Source of the DNA: Thalassocella blandensis | GTDB lineage: Bacteria > Pseudomonadota > Gammaproteobacteria > Pseudomonadales > Cellvibrionaceae | Direction: 5' to 3' | NCBI GenBank assembly: GCA_902141825.1 | Contig: CABFPG010000012.1 | Span: forward strand, 1-64,000 | Length of the DNA: 64,000 nt | Shown here: positions 39,419 through 49,078 of the stretch, one piece after another | Position numbering within the stretch: position 1 is the first letter of the stretch | Layout of the letters: every line of letters begins with the position of its first letter | Notes under the pieces: generated by a model | What the model saw: only the letters and a program-made list of their open reading frames with translations | What the model was told of the DNA's origin: nothing | The model's database searches: none | Position numbers and translations under genes: made by a program

Positions 39419-41463
39419 TATTCTTTCTAACCTTGTTGTCATTATTCAAGTGACCGCATCTGCAAAACCTCCGTAATGAACACATGAGCTGGTGAAGACT
39501 TCATGCATTGGTTTGCTTATGCCCTTAACTCTGTTCGCCACTACCAGTTTTAAACAAATGGCGGATCTAAAACTCACGACACACGAACAGAACGCTTGCC
39601 CGCAATCCAGCGAACAAACAAACCCTCAGAATAGATGCGCACATTAAGAGACGGTTGCAACTACTCTCTGCACCAAAATGAAAAGTTTAAAAAACGTGAT
39701 TCAATTTGGTGTTTAACTGCACTTGTGGCGAAAACGCGGTGTGTAAGTTAAAACCCGCAACTCTTAGCTTGAAGAAATATGAGCCGGGAAATACTTTCCC
39801 TTTATCACTAGCTGAGAGTTAACAGCCACAAGACTACATGAGCGACAAATGAAAAATGTTCATCAGTCCTCAAAATTCGCATTAACAATTCAACCTTTTT
39901 TTGGAATGTGCATTAGTCGATAATTTCATCAGCACTTTCCTCTCGTCACAATTGAACTTTTCAAAAATAAGCATAAAAAAGCATATTTAATATAATGAAA
40001 AACAGCTTTTGTTCTGGTCCGTCGAATTCATAATTCCTACGTACTCAGTCCAATATTCTGACGTACAAGAACAGAACCTTACCGCTTTCATCGGTTTACT
40101 CTCGCTGTGAGTCCAGGCAATACGTAAATGTTTAAATGCCGCAATGCCCTGTTTTGGCACTTACTGCCAGAGAACGCTTGTAACCCAGGTGCAACGTCAA
40201 CACTCAATTGCGATGCATCTCAGATAAAAAAACAATGTGGATCGTTAAAAGTTTTATCTCTTGTTTTCTTAAACAACCACTTGGGCGTTGAATGCAATGT
40301 GCTTATTGTTTTGCGACGTTTATTCTTCAACGACAACTATATTGAAGTGCTGTTTTACAGTGCTCATGTTTTTACAGTACTTTTTTAGCTTTGTTTTTTC
40401 AGGTCTTTCTGTTTCAAGGTCTTCCTGTTTCAAGATCTTTCTGTTTCAAGATCTTTTAGTTGACAAAGCTTTTCCTCAACGGCGTCAACGCATTCAAAGG
40501 TATTCATTCTCATGTGTCGACTGTCAGATTTTGAGACGTACTTGCAGATACTCGGATGATGAGTGAATGAAGGCTTACCGGGACAGGGGTTACATCTGTT
40601 GCGATATTTACCCATCCGCATTACTAACGGTTAGCGAATAATGTTGATGGATAATGCCTGAGCAAAGTACTAATTTTTTTTATTTTATAAATAATAATTT
40701 TTATTACACTGCAAACTCACCAGGTTTCATGCTTGGGAACGATTTTATTGTGGAGTCGTTCTCTCTTAGCATTTCTTAGCGGTGAATTACAATGGACATT
40801 TTTTTATGTTGTTTTCATTTTGAATTGCTGGTTAATGTAGAACATTCTTGTTCAAGAAAAAAGACATGAAAACCAACTCTTTAGTTATAAAATAATTGTG
40901 AATTCCCCGAGCAATCCATTTTTTCTGCCTGCCTTTTTAGATTTTCTCTGCGATCTATCGTTTTGATCTATTTGTTGTTGCCCAATAGCAATAAAAAATC
41001 GATATTTACCACGCACCTCAATCCACAGATTTCTTTTCTCTATAATTAAATTGCTGCAGTTGCCACACCCACCATTCATTGGTTTTTAAAGAGTGAAACC
41101 AGCTTTTTAATGCTTTAATAAGCGGCACAAACGTGAACCGCTTAACAAATTTTCCTGCGATCATGCTGCATCCGCAAAACAAACTTCGATCAAAACGATA
41201 CATTCGACGCCTCACGATTGGCGTTATATCCATTATTTTGGCAAATTTTATTCTAATTCCAATAAGGCAGGGTTTCGCGCCATTTTTTATTCTAAAATTG
41301 TTTAAAAACTCGAGGGGTTAGTGCTTATTTATTAAACGCTAAGCACACTTCAGCGTTCAAAATCAGGCGCAACCCTCAATTTCTGACGAAAGAAAACCAA
41401 AACTCCCCGCCCGGCGTACTCACTGTTTTATGTCTCTCAATGTCATGACCCAAGGAATAAAAA
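39419..41463. other. Two-kilobase gap without recognisable genes
   Basis: Between the GH16 gene and phrB no frame shows a ribosome site plus family-like protein. Open frames at 40128-40388, 40288-40566, 41018-41233 (minus) and 41133-41321 are AT-rich and look random. The section 39.4-39.9 kb should contain the glucanase promoter. A 16-bp tandem repeat lies at about 40403-40456. The stretch may be a decayed gene region or a long regulatory region. Confidence 0.45.
40403..40456 (+). repeat. 16-bp tandem repeat, about 3.4 copies
   Basis: GTCTTTCTGTTTCAAG, GTCTTCCTGTTTCAAG and ATCTTTCTGTTTCAAG follow one another and end with ATCTTTTAGTT. The copies differ by one or two bases, so the array is young. 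It is inside the 2-kb gap. Confidence 0.85.
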
Positions 41464-42873
41464 ATGCACCTCGTATGGTTGAGAAACGATATCCGACTGG
41501 ATGACAACCCTGCACTGTATCAGGCAGCGAAAAGCTGCAACAAAGCCGTTACCCAGCAAAAAATGTGTGCCGTATATATTGCGACCCCCAAACAGTGGCA
41601 AATACACGACGAAGCACCCGCCAAATTGGGCTTACGTAGCCAGGCGCTTAACGATGTTCGTAAAAATCTGGGCGCATTGGGTATCCCTCTGTATATTCTG
41701 GAAACACCAAAATACGCGGGCATTCCCGCACTGCTGCAAAAATTCTGTGACGAACACGAAGTGACAGATTGCTGGTGGAATGAAGAAATTCCAATAGACG
41801 AAAAAGAACGAGACAAGGCTGTTGCAGCGCATCTTCAACATCATGCCGTGACCACGCATGAATGTAAGAGCAACAGAATCGTCAACCACACCCTGCTCAA
41901 TCAACAGGAGAGTCCCTACAAAGTATTTACGCCGTGGTATAAATCCTGGGTAAAACACCTAGCGCTCAATATCGATTTACCTCACGCGAAGCCGGACGCG
42001 GTTGGCAAAGCCCTGAAAGTGGATTCAAGCCCTATTGTTTTGCCCGGTAGCGATGACTTTCGTAGTGACTTGTGGCCCGCTGCGGAAAAAGACGCACTGC
42101 AACGACTGGAAACGTTTGTGTTTGAACGAGAACAGTCTTACATGCAACACCGCGATATTCCTTCACTCAACGGCACCAGCACCATATCGCCTTACCTTGC
42201 CAGTGGCATGATAAGTTCACGCCGATGTCTTGCGATGATAATGCAGGCATGTGGCGAACAAGGACGTGACTGGCAAGGAGATGACTGGTTAAGAGAGCTG
42301 GCCTGGCGAGAATTTTATTACTACCTCATGCAATGTTTTCCAAAGCTTTGTCGCAACCGCGCCTTTAAACCGGAAACAGAAAATCTACAATGGGAAAAAA
42401 GTGCTAAGGCATTAGCCGCCTGGCAACAGGGGAATACCGGCTTCCCCATTGTTGACGCGGGTATGCGACAGCTAAATCAAACAGGCTGGATGCACAATCG
42501 CTTGCGCATGGTCACGGCAAGCTTTTTAACCAAGTTGTTGTTGATTGACTGGCGGGAGGGCGAAAGATATTTCATGCAACATCTTATTGATGGAGATTTT
42601 GCGTCGAATAATGGTGGCTGGCAGTGGAGTGCGTCTACAGGCTGCGATGCATCCCCTTGGTTTCGTATTTTCAATCCTTACAGCCAGAGCCAGAAATTTG
42701 ATCCGGAAGGCAAATTTATTAAAAAGTTTGTGCCGGAACTGAAAGATTTAAATGCGAAAGACATCCATAATCCGCCAAGCAAAGTAAGGCAACATTTGAA
42801 GTATCCAGAGCCTGTTGTGGATTACAAATTTGCTCGCGAACGCGTATTAGCGCGATTTAAGGAATTAAAATAA
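41464..42873 (+). CDS. phrB: Deoxyribodipyrimidine photo-lyase
   Basis: The enzyme repairs cyclobutane pyrimidine dimers with blue light using FAD and an antenna cofactor. The 469-residue product begins MHLVWLRNDIRLDDNPALYQ and has the FAD-binding C-terminal domain with SRRCLAM, LAWREFYYYLMQCFP, GFPIVDAGMRQLNQTGWMHN and WQWSASTGCDASPWFRIFNP. Length matches class I CPD photolyases. It is a single gene, convergent with the MORN-repeat gene. Confidence 0.93.
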   Translation: MHLVWLRNDIRLDDNPALYQAAKSCNKAVTQQKMCAVYIATPKQWQIHDEAPAKLGLRSQALNDVRKNLGALGIPLYILETPKYAGIPALLQKFCDEHEVTDCWWNEEIPIDEKERDKAVAAHLQHHAVTTHECKSNRIVNHTLLNQQESPYKVFTPWYKSWVKHLALNIDLPHAKPDAVGKALKVDSSPIVLPGSDDFRSDLWPAAEKDALQRLETFVFEREQSYMQHRDIPSLNGTSTISPYLASGMISSRRCLAMIMQACGEQGRDWQGDDWLRELAWREFYYYLMQCFPKLCRNRAFKPETENLQWEKSAKALAAWQQGNTGFPIVDAGMRQLNQTGWMHNRLRMVTASFLTKLLLIDWREGERYFMQHLIDGDFASNNGGWQWSASTGCDASPWFRIFNPYSQSQKFDPEGKFIKKFVPELKDLNAKDIHNPPSKVRQHLKYPEPVVDYKFARERVLARFKELK

Positions 42874-42902
42874 ACCGAATTATTCGGCGCGCTAACGGGC
42901 GT

Positions 42903-44813
42903 TTAACGTCGACCGCCCTGACCGCAAGGGCCTTGAGTCTGGTTGCCGTTTTTCATAAAGCATGTGCCCTCTTGAGTCATCATGCCTCGTTCAAAACGTC
43001 CTACGTAGCGCGTACCATCTATGCTTTTATATTCACCCTGGCCATGAAAAATGCCTTTATCGTACCCCCCCTGATAGGAAGAACCATTGGGCCAACGCAT
43101 TAACCCACCACCATGTTCTACACCTTCAGCAAACTCACCTGTGTACACCGCACCGTTGTTATACATCAGTTTACCAACGCCGTGCTGCTTGCCATTTTTC
43201 CACATGCCGTCATATTTGTTCCCAGACGGCCAGGTGAATACGCCGTGCCCTTCAAAAACTCCGTTGACACACTCGCCCGTATAATGCCCTCCGTCTTCAG
43301 CTGTAACATCACACGTTTGTTTGCCACCGGCTTGCGCCTGCTGCGCCGGTTGCGATGTCGACTCTTGCTGACCGGCCATTAATTCAGGCTTGGCAATGGA
43401 AGAATTACTGTAACCAAAAATCATGTATCCCGCATAGACCACTACCACCAGGAAAACCCAGGCAAAAATAGCGATGGGCGCTACATATAAGCTTTTGGTG
43501 ATAGCCTTTTCTAAAGCCGCGTTTAATTTCGGCGCTTTTACAGCTTTCGCTGATGTATCATCACTGACACCTTCGACTTTTTGCGCTTTCGCGTTAGGCT
43601 TAACTAAGCCACCTGGGATCGAGGGCGTGATAGAGGAATAATCAATTTTCTGCCCGACAATTTTAACTTCTTTTTCTTCTGGGGCTTTTTCCTCTGGCGC
43701 AGGTGTTTTTTTCTGTTGGTTTTGTTGCTGATCAGCCTGCTGCTTCTGAGACCGTGCGCGAGCTTCTTGCAGCGCTTCATCTTCATCGTTCGCTGCTGAG
43801 CGGGCATCTTGTGATTTTGCTTTTGTGTCTACATCTTCAGGGCGAGAAGGCGGTGTAAGCTCATCTTCTTCAACCACCATATCAAGTACGGGAAGATCAT
43901 CATCCAAACTAATTTCGGGTTCAGCGGGACGATGCTCGTCCAGGCGCAATTGGGCGATATTGCTAGTTTCAACGGTGCTGGGACCCGCAGTACCGGGAAT
44001 GTCATCGTCGAGATGGGTTGCTGTCTCACCACCTTTAATGAAGCTCTGAGGAGACTCTCCCACTTTCGCAGACAAGTTAAATGAAGCAACGGGATTGCCC
44101 TCTGGTGTTACGAGGGTTTTATTCGGAGATTTATACGCAAGGTTGACAACACTGCCCACATCCATCGGTTCGGAAAGGGCTAGAATAATATCGGATGCAA
44201 CGCCGTGCTCCACATGGAAAAATTTAACTGAAGTTATTTTTAACCATCGATCGTGCATTTCTGCACGGAAGTCATCAATGTTCGGCGCACTTGATGTATC
44301 AACGCCGGGTGTGAATTTCACTTGAATACGGAAATCACACACGTAACCGAGTTCAGCTTTGCAAGCTTTTGCTGTGTCGGCCTGGCTGCTTGCTGCAATA
44401 TCATCATCGGGTTCAATATCTTCAAATTCGTGTTCGCCAAATTTACTGAGGTCTACTGCATTGTGCCCTTCAGGAAAAACACTTTGCTCAAAAACACCCA
44501 CTTCTTCGCCGGACTCCTGCCAGCACATCAGCCACAGTGTTGGCTTATAGCGAACCCCGGTTTCATGCCCCGGGCGAATTCTGTCTTTTAGTTGCAGAAC
44601 CACTATTGAGGTGTCTTCTGCCTGTAACATCTGCAGATCTACAATAGGGACAGGTCGCGCACGATCGATAATGGTGAAATCCCCTGGCAACGGCGGCATG
44701 TCTTCATCAATCGCTTCGCGAAAGATCAAATACAGCAAATTCCCCTTGCAATACGACAAGACGATATTTTCACTGGAGATGCGTCTCTCCTCTTTGCGTG
44801 GGGCTGTCGACAT
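42903..44813 (-). CDS. Membrane protein with SwmB-like N-terminus and MORN repeats
   Basis: The 636-residue protein has two beta-rich segments (about residues 15-100 and 155-250) resembling SwmB-type repeats: WLKITSVKFFHVEHGVASDI and LALSEPMDVGSVVNLAYKSP. A low-complexity Asp/Glu/Gln/Lys region follows (260-440), then one membrane helix (about 442-467, APIAIFAWVFLVVVVYAGYM). At the C-terminus are five MORN repeats of 23 residues (about 511-620), such as YTGECVNGVFEGHGVFTWPS and YDGMWKNGKQHGVGKLMYNN. The N-terminus should be cytoplasmic and the MORN part periplasmic or vice versa. Function unknown; the SwmB assignment is tentative. Confidence 0.72.
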   Translation of the reverse strand: MSTAPRKEERRISSENIVLSYCKGNLLYLIFREAIDEDMPPLPGDFTIIDRARPVPIVDLQMLQAEDTSIVVLQLKDRIRPGHETGVRYKPTLWLMCWQESGEEVGVFEQSVFPEGHNAVDLSKFGEHEFEDIEPDDDIAASSQADTAKACKAELGYVCDFRIQVKFTPGVDTSSAPNIDDFRAEMHDRWLKITSVKFFHVEHGVASDIILALSEPMDVGSVVNLAYKSPNKTLVTPEGNPVASFNLSAKVGESPQSFIKGGETATHLDDDIPGTAGPSTVETSNIAQLRLDEHRPAEPEISLDDDLPVLDMVVEEDELTPPSRPEDVDTKAKSQDARSAANDEDEALQEARARSQKQQADQQQNQQKKTPAPEEKAPEEKEVKIVGQKIDYSSITPSIPGGLVKPNAKAQKVEGVSDDTSAKAVKAPKLNAALEKAITKSLYVAPIAIFAWVFLVVVVYAGYMIFGYSNSSIAKPELMAGQQESTSQPAQQAQAGGKQTCDVTAEDGGHYTGECVNGVFEGHGVFTWPSGNKYDGMWKNGKQHGVGKLMYNNGAVYTGEFAEGVEHGGGLMRWPNGSSYQGGYDKGIFHGQGEYKSIDGTRYVGRFERGMMTQEGTCFMKNGNQTQGPCGQGGRR

Positions 44814-45219
44814 AGGGAATATTACTTCTTTCGTTCAGTTACGGCCTTTTTAGAACCTTGTTTTATGTCTTGATGGGCAATTTAAGCCTGTTAAGCACCT
44901 TGGTAGCAAGTACCAGTGTATAAAAAAGCGCCAGAAATGCGACGAATTTGGCGCCACAAACCACAAATTCACAGTCATTTCACATTTAGGCCTTGTCGTG
45001 TCTTAACACCTCTGAGCCAGTTACAAAACCAGGCCAGCCCCGAGGGAGGGGTTTAGACGGAACGATGGACACCTTGTCCGGACATTCGCAGACCACTCGC
45101 TAAACATTCGCTAAATAGTACCCCCTCGGCGGCTTTTCTCCAATTGCACAGTTCCCGATTCGTCAAAACGCCTGGGGCACCTTACTGCAATTGCTCAGGC
45201 AATGTCTCCAGCGACACAC
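44814..45219. other. Intergenic region, nothing firm
   Basis: About 400 bases between the MORN gene start and the redoxin gene stop. A GC-rich CCCC-GAGGGA-GGGG hairpin at about 45035-45050 lacks a T run. No gene seen. Confidence 0.35.
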
Positions 45220-45855
45220 CTATTGTGCGTCAACCGGTAACGCTGCTTCCGCTGCGGCCAACAAAACCCGTGGAGAGATGCGTACTTTATAGTCAGGAGC
45301 AAAAAACACAAATTTTACCGTTCCTGATGTATCCAGCACGATTGCAGCAGGAACCGGCAACAGACGATGCGATTGCCCCGATGCTTTATTTAAATCGATG
45401 TTATAGCCCTGGTAAACGTCATTGAGTTTATCGTCCACATGAAAGGCCAACCCCAGTGCTTTTGCTGCCTTGGCTTGATTGTCTGACACCAGTTCATATG
45501 CCATTTCGTGTTGCTTAACACTCTGCTTAAGATTTTTTGGCAAATCGGGACTTAATGCCAATAACTGGTATCCCAGTTTTTTCAAATCACCTTCTATCGT
45601 TTTCAATTCTCCAAGGTGAGTATTACAGTAAGGGCACCAACTCCCGCGATAAAAAATTAACACCGTCGGCTGTTTAGCGACCGCTTTGTTTAAATCAAAT
45701 GGTTTTCCTTCAACATCCTGTAAAATCAGCGAGGGAAGGGATTGCCCTACTTTAATAGGACACACATTGTTAGGGTCTTCGGTGATCGTTTGCGCGGCCT
45801 CTGCCGCTATATTTACATTGAACATCAGTAATAGTAACGGGATGAAAATTTTCAT
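45220..45855 (-). CDS. Exported AhpC/TSA-type redoxin
   Basis: The 211-residue product has a signal peptide (FIPLLLLMFNVNIAAEA) and a thioredoxin fold of the AhpC/TSA class: GQSLPSLILQDVEGKPFDLN, then VLIFYRGSWCPYCNTHLGEL with a C-P-Y-C active site, and later LPVPAAIVLDTSGTVKFVFF. The CxxC and the lack of the usual peroxiredoxin P-x-x-x-T-x-x-C leave it between peroxiredoxin-like and thiol-disulfide roles. It should act in the periplasm. Confidence 0.8.
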   Translation of the reverse strand: MKIFIPLLLLMFNVNIAAEAAQTITEDPNNVCPIKVGQSLPSLILQDVEGKPFDLNKAVAKQPTVLIFYRGSWCPYCNTHLGELKTIEGDLKKLGYQLLALSPDLPKNLKQSVKQHEMAYELVSDNQAKAAKALGLAFHVDDKLNDVYQGYNIDLNKASGQSHRLLPVPAAIVLDTSGTVKFVFFAPDYKVRISPRVLLAAAEAALPVDAQ

Positions 45856-46083
45856 AACGTATGCTCCTGTGAATGGCTCGTTAGACGGTTAAAAGTTGGT
45901 ATCATTTGTTAATTGCGTAAGTTATTTTTTTTAATGTATTTTTTAGTCTGCGCACTGTGGTTAAACTGAGGCTAAACTATTGCGCTCTAATAAAAGCTAT
46001 ATTTAAGTGCTATGTTTAAGTGCTAGGTTTTAGAACTGTATCGTCGATATCTTTTATTCAAACACTAATACCAGGACACAAAA

Positions 46084-47232
46084 TTGCCTGATGTAAATCC
46101 ACATGAGGAATCGTTTTTTAGCCTTCAGCCACTTGTCACCAAGCTTGAAGCGCAACCCTATGTCACCCTAATTGCGTTGGCATTGTTAAGTTGTTTGATT
46201 TTCTACGCACCTTTTATTGTTAACGGTGAAATGGCGTATGTGTTTCGCTATTGGGACGGCCCCAATTATGTTTACCTGGCGAAAACATTATATGTAATCC
46301 CGCAGGATCACCCCTTGAGCCCTTACAGTGAGCCAGAGTATTTTGCGGCTCATCTGCCGCTGTACCCGCTTATCATCAGACTGTTGTCATTTTTGGGGTA
46401 CAACAATGCCATGCTCCTTACAACGATGATGTTTACCGTTTTTTCGACTGTTATTTTATATCAGCTTCTTAAAGAAACACGGTGTGTACAATCCCCGTTA
46501 TGGTCTGCGTTTATTGCGCTGTTCATACCCGCACGCTACCTGATCTACCACTCCGTTGGCGCCACTGAAGCACCGTTTGTTTTTTTCACACTGTCTTCTT
46601 TGCTTGCCTATACTCGGGGGCAATACTTTCTGGCTTTTACCCTCGCGGGTTTAAGCGGTATTACCCGTATTACCGGAGTGCTGATCGGGTTTGCCTATTT
46701 CTTTTTACTAGTTTGGCAAAAGCGCTGGCGGCCCATGTTATTACTGCCGATTGTGGGCATCCCTCTCCTGCTGACATTTACGTTTTACGCTATTCACTAT
46801 GGTGACTTCTTTGCGTATTTCGGCGTAAATTTAACGGAGAATAATTCCCTCCTGTATTTTCAACCGTTTTACATTCTGCAATATTACAGCAGCGAAGGTG
46901 ATGACCATTCGGCGGAGCTGTATCTTGCCACCTATATAATCTATGGCGCTGGCGTCTGTTTACTGTACGATAAAAACCGCGTGTTTTTTGCCTACAGTCT
47001 GGTGACATATCTTTTCTCAGTGTTTATTTTTCACCAGGATTTGTCCCGCTACTTAATCCCCATAGCGCCGCTGGCCATCATCGTTGCCTACGATTCAATT
47101 CTGGCCAATCGACTGGTCAAATATTCAGCGCCTGTATTTATATATCTAAGCTATCTCTACGCCTGGAATATCCTCCCTCACAACCTCATCGAAAGCTGGG
47201 TGTACGAGGATTTGTTAAAGGCCTTGGAATAA
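46084..47232 (+). CDS. Polytopic membrane protein, PIG-V/mannosyltransferase-like
   Basis: The 382-residue product has about eight to ten hydrophobic helices. AYVFRYWDGPNYVYLAKTLY resembles the R-W-D-G-x-x-Y loop of PIG-V/GT-C type mannosyltransferases, and SVGATEAPFVFFTLSSLLAY also fits that family. A lipid-linked sugar donor is likely but not provable. The start is a TTG at 46084 with AGGA seven bases upstream; the next in-frame ATG would remove the first membrane helix. Confidence 0.7.
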   Translation: MPDVNPHEESFFSLQPLVTKLEAQPYVTLIALALLSCLIFYAPFIVNGEMAYVFRYWDGPNYVYLAKTLYVIPQDHPLSPYSEPEYFAAHLPLYPLIIRLLSFLGYNNAMLLTTMMFTVFSTVILYQLLKETRCVQSPLWSAFIALFIPARYLIYHSVGATEAPFVFFTLSSLLAYTRGQYFLAFTLAGLSGITRITGVLIGFAYFFLLVWQKRWRPMLLLPIVGIPLLLTFTFYAIHYGDFFAYFGVNLTENNSLLYFQPFYILQYYSSEGDDHSAELYLATYIIYGAGVCLLYDKNRVFFAYSLVTYLFSVFIFHQDLSRYLIPIAPLAIIVAYDSILANRLVKYSAPVFIYLSYLYAWNILPHNLIESWVYEDLLKALE

Positions 47233-47361
47233 GCATTTCCCAACTAGCGAATTTCCCTCTTTCACAACACACTATTTCTATGTAGAATACGCGCCTCTTA
47301 ACCGAGACTAGCATCGCCATTTATATTAATTACTTATAAATCAAGATGTTACGCAAATACT

Positions 47362-47449
47362 GGTGAGGTGTCCGAGTGGCCGAAGGAGCACGCCTGGAAA
47401 GTGTGTAAGTCGAAAGGCTTCGAGGGTTCGAATCCCTCCCTCACCGCCA
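47362..47449 (+). tRNA. tRNA-Ser(GGA)
   Basis: An 88-base class II tRNA with encoded CCA. The acceptor GGTGAGG pairs with CCTCACC. The anticodon loop CTGGAAA gives anticodon GGA (reads TCC). The long variable arm (GTAAGTCGAAAGGCTTC) is typical of serine tRNAs, and the T arm is GAGGGTTCGAATCCCTC. Confidence 0.95.
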
Positions 47450-47455
47450 TACCCC

Positions 47456-47483
47456 AAAAACCCGCTGTACGCGGGTTTTTTTA
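47456..47483 (+). terminator. Terminator after tRNA-Ser
   Basis: AAAAACCCGC-TGTAC-GCGGGTTTTTTT immediately downstream of the tRNA 3' end. Confidence 0.88.
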
Positions 47484-47697
47484 TGTCTAAATCCCAGGTC
47501 AACCAATGACGTGCTTGCCGTCTGGCCTTGCCGCCTCAGTTGAGCCCCACAACTAGCCTGCACTTTTTTAGCTGCTTTTTATTATCAGCGAGTTTTTGGA
47601 TTAGAGGCATTCATAAACAGTGCCTCTTTACACTAAGGCTGGATCACTAAGAGCCGGTGCACTGCGTTATCTAAACATTCTGCCTGGGCTTACTTGC

Positions 47698-48333
47698 TCA
47701 CTCTGCGTTTGTATTGATTTGATCTACTTTCCCGCGCAGTCCACGGTTACACCAATAATCCAGGCTCACCCAACGTCCTGCCCCGTAAAAAAATAACACC
47801 ATCAGCATGACAAAATAGGTTGCGGCAAATTCGATTCCATTTTTCAGCACGGTAAAGTTGCCAGCTCCGGTCAACCACTCGTAATTACCATGCTCTTGCA
47901 GAATTGCCGTCGCGCGTGATTTTCGAGCCTGCGCTTCTTCAATCAAATCCGTGCGCCATTCCCATGGCACGGTAAGGGTTGATTCGGGCAAAGCGTGCCA
48001 ACCATATTGCCAGTGCGCCGTGAACGCCGCCACCAACATAGTTACCATCAACGGAAGCGCCATTAGCCTTGTGGCAAAGCCTAGTAACAAGGCAAAACCA
48101 CCAACAAATTCAATCAAACCGGCAGACAACGCCATGAACATCGGCAGCGGCAGTCCTAAATACTCGCCAAAGTAATAGGCGGTATTTTCAAGCGCGGTTA
48201 ATTTTCCCCAGCCCGCAAGAATAAAAATGGGCGCTAAATAGATTCGTATTAACAATAGCACCAGAAAATTAGCGACTTGCGTTTTATTCAGGTGTTCGGT
48301 GATGGTATAGAAAAATGTTTTAATCTGCGGCAT
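47698..48333 (-). CDS. hvfX: DoxX-type membrane protein of the hvf operon
   Basis: The 211-residue product has four predicted helices (starting LLLIRIYLAPIFILAGWGKL) and the DoxX-type FILAGWGKL and GGFALLLGFATRLMALPL motifs. DoxX-like HvfX proteins are standard fourth members of hvf/bufferin RiPP operons. The start overlaps the hvfC stop by 14 bases. It may help membrane handling of the peptide or redox conditions; the exact role is not known. The symbol is given by operon position plus family. Confidence 0.85.
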   Translation of the reverse strand: MPQIKTFFYTITEHLNKTQVANFLVLLLIRIYLAPIFILAGWGKLTALENTAYYFGEYLGLPLPMFMALSAGLIEFVGGFALLLGFATRLMALPLMVTMLVAAFTAHWQYGWHALPESTLTVPWEWRTDLIEEAQARKSRATAILQEHGNYEWLTGAGNFTVLKNGIEFAATYFVMLMVLFFYGAGRWVSLDYWCNRGLRGKVDQINTNAE

Positions 48334-49078
48334 GCCCGCCTCCGACCTCTATAAGAATTTCCTGTGCTAAAAGCTGGTTGATGATCTGATCTATAAATTC
48401 TTGTAATTGCTGTTTCTCATAACCAGGCATAACCTGATGCATATAGTCCACAATGTCCTCACGAGATTTCATGCTTTGCTCAAGATACGTGATCATGATC
48501 GACGTCGCAGGATTAATTTCAGAGAACTCTACTTTTTGCGCGCTGTTGCGGTACACCACGAGAAAAGTGTTCTCCGCTGCAGCTGGGATATACTCAGGTG
48601 AAATTTTATGTACCGGCCATTGGTAGGTCATATTCTGCAGCGCGGGGTTACAAGCAATTAATATGTGACCTTCATTCGTATCGCCATTTAAAGAGTCTTG
48701 CGCTTCATCGTCTGCTATATCCACCGCCAGCTCTACCCATTCATAGTGGGCCAGTTCCAGAAACCAGGGAGGCAAATGTTCAAGCGCGTTACTGTTTTGA
48801 AGATACAGTAAAAACTCATGCGGTATGTCGTGGAAATATGGAGAAGTCGCTCGCCATTCTCTGAAAAAATCACGCATGAGTGATACCCACACCGTCTCCT
48901 CCAGCATTTTTCTACTTACAGGAAAGCAAGTGTTGATAAACCCTTGAACATTATTAAACAGCAGATTTTCATAAATTTTTACACGCGTACTATGAATGCC
49001 CTCAGGTAAGGATTCATTTTCAGGATCACGTAAATAGCGGCCAAAAGTACGCTGGAAATCTCGTAAACTATCGGCCAT
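48320..49078 (-). CDS. hvfC: HvfC-type partner of the MNIO enzyme (DUF2063)
   Basis: The product (252 residues from this start) begins MADSLRDFQRTFGRYLRDPE and has RVKIYENLLFNNVQGFINTC, FPVSRKMLEETVW, WRATSPYFHDIPHEFLLYLQ and LAHYEWVELAVDI, the DUF2063 (putative DNA-binding) domain of HvfC/BufC proteins. These partners bring the precursor leader to the MNIO enzyme. The N-terminal codons overlap hvfB by about 10 bases. An ATG at 49087 is also possible. It lies directly before hvfX with overlap. Confidence 0.88.
   Translation of the reverse strand: MADSLRDFQRTFGRYLRDPENESLPEGIHSTRVKIYENLLFNNVQGFINTCFPVSRKMLEETVWVSLMRDFFREWRATSPYFHDIPHEFLLYLQNSNALEHLPPWFLELAHYEWVELAVDIADDEAQDSLNGDTNEGHILIACNPALQNMTYQWPVHKISPEYIPAAAENTFLVVYRNSAQKVEFSEINPATSIMITYLEQSMKSREDIVDYMHQVMPGYEKQQLQEFIDQIINQLLAQEILIEVGGGHAAD

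Noticed and set aside
40128-40566. Two overlapping ORFs in the 2-kb gap
   Set aside because: AT-rich, run through the 16-bp tandem array, no ribosome site.
41018-41233. Minus-strand ORF with Trp-rich end
   Set aside because: No family recognised and no start signal; kept only as part of the unexplained gap.
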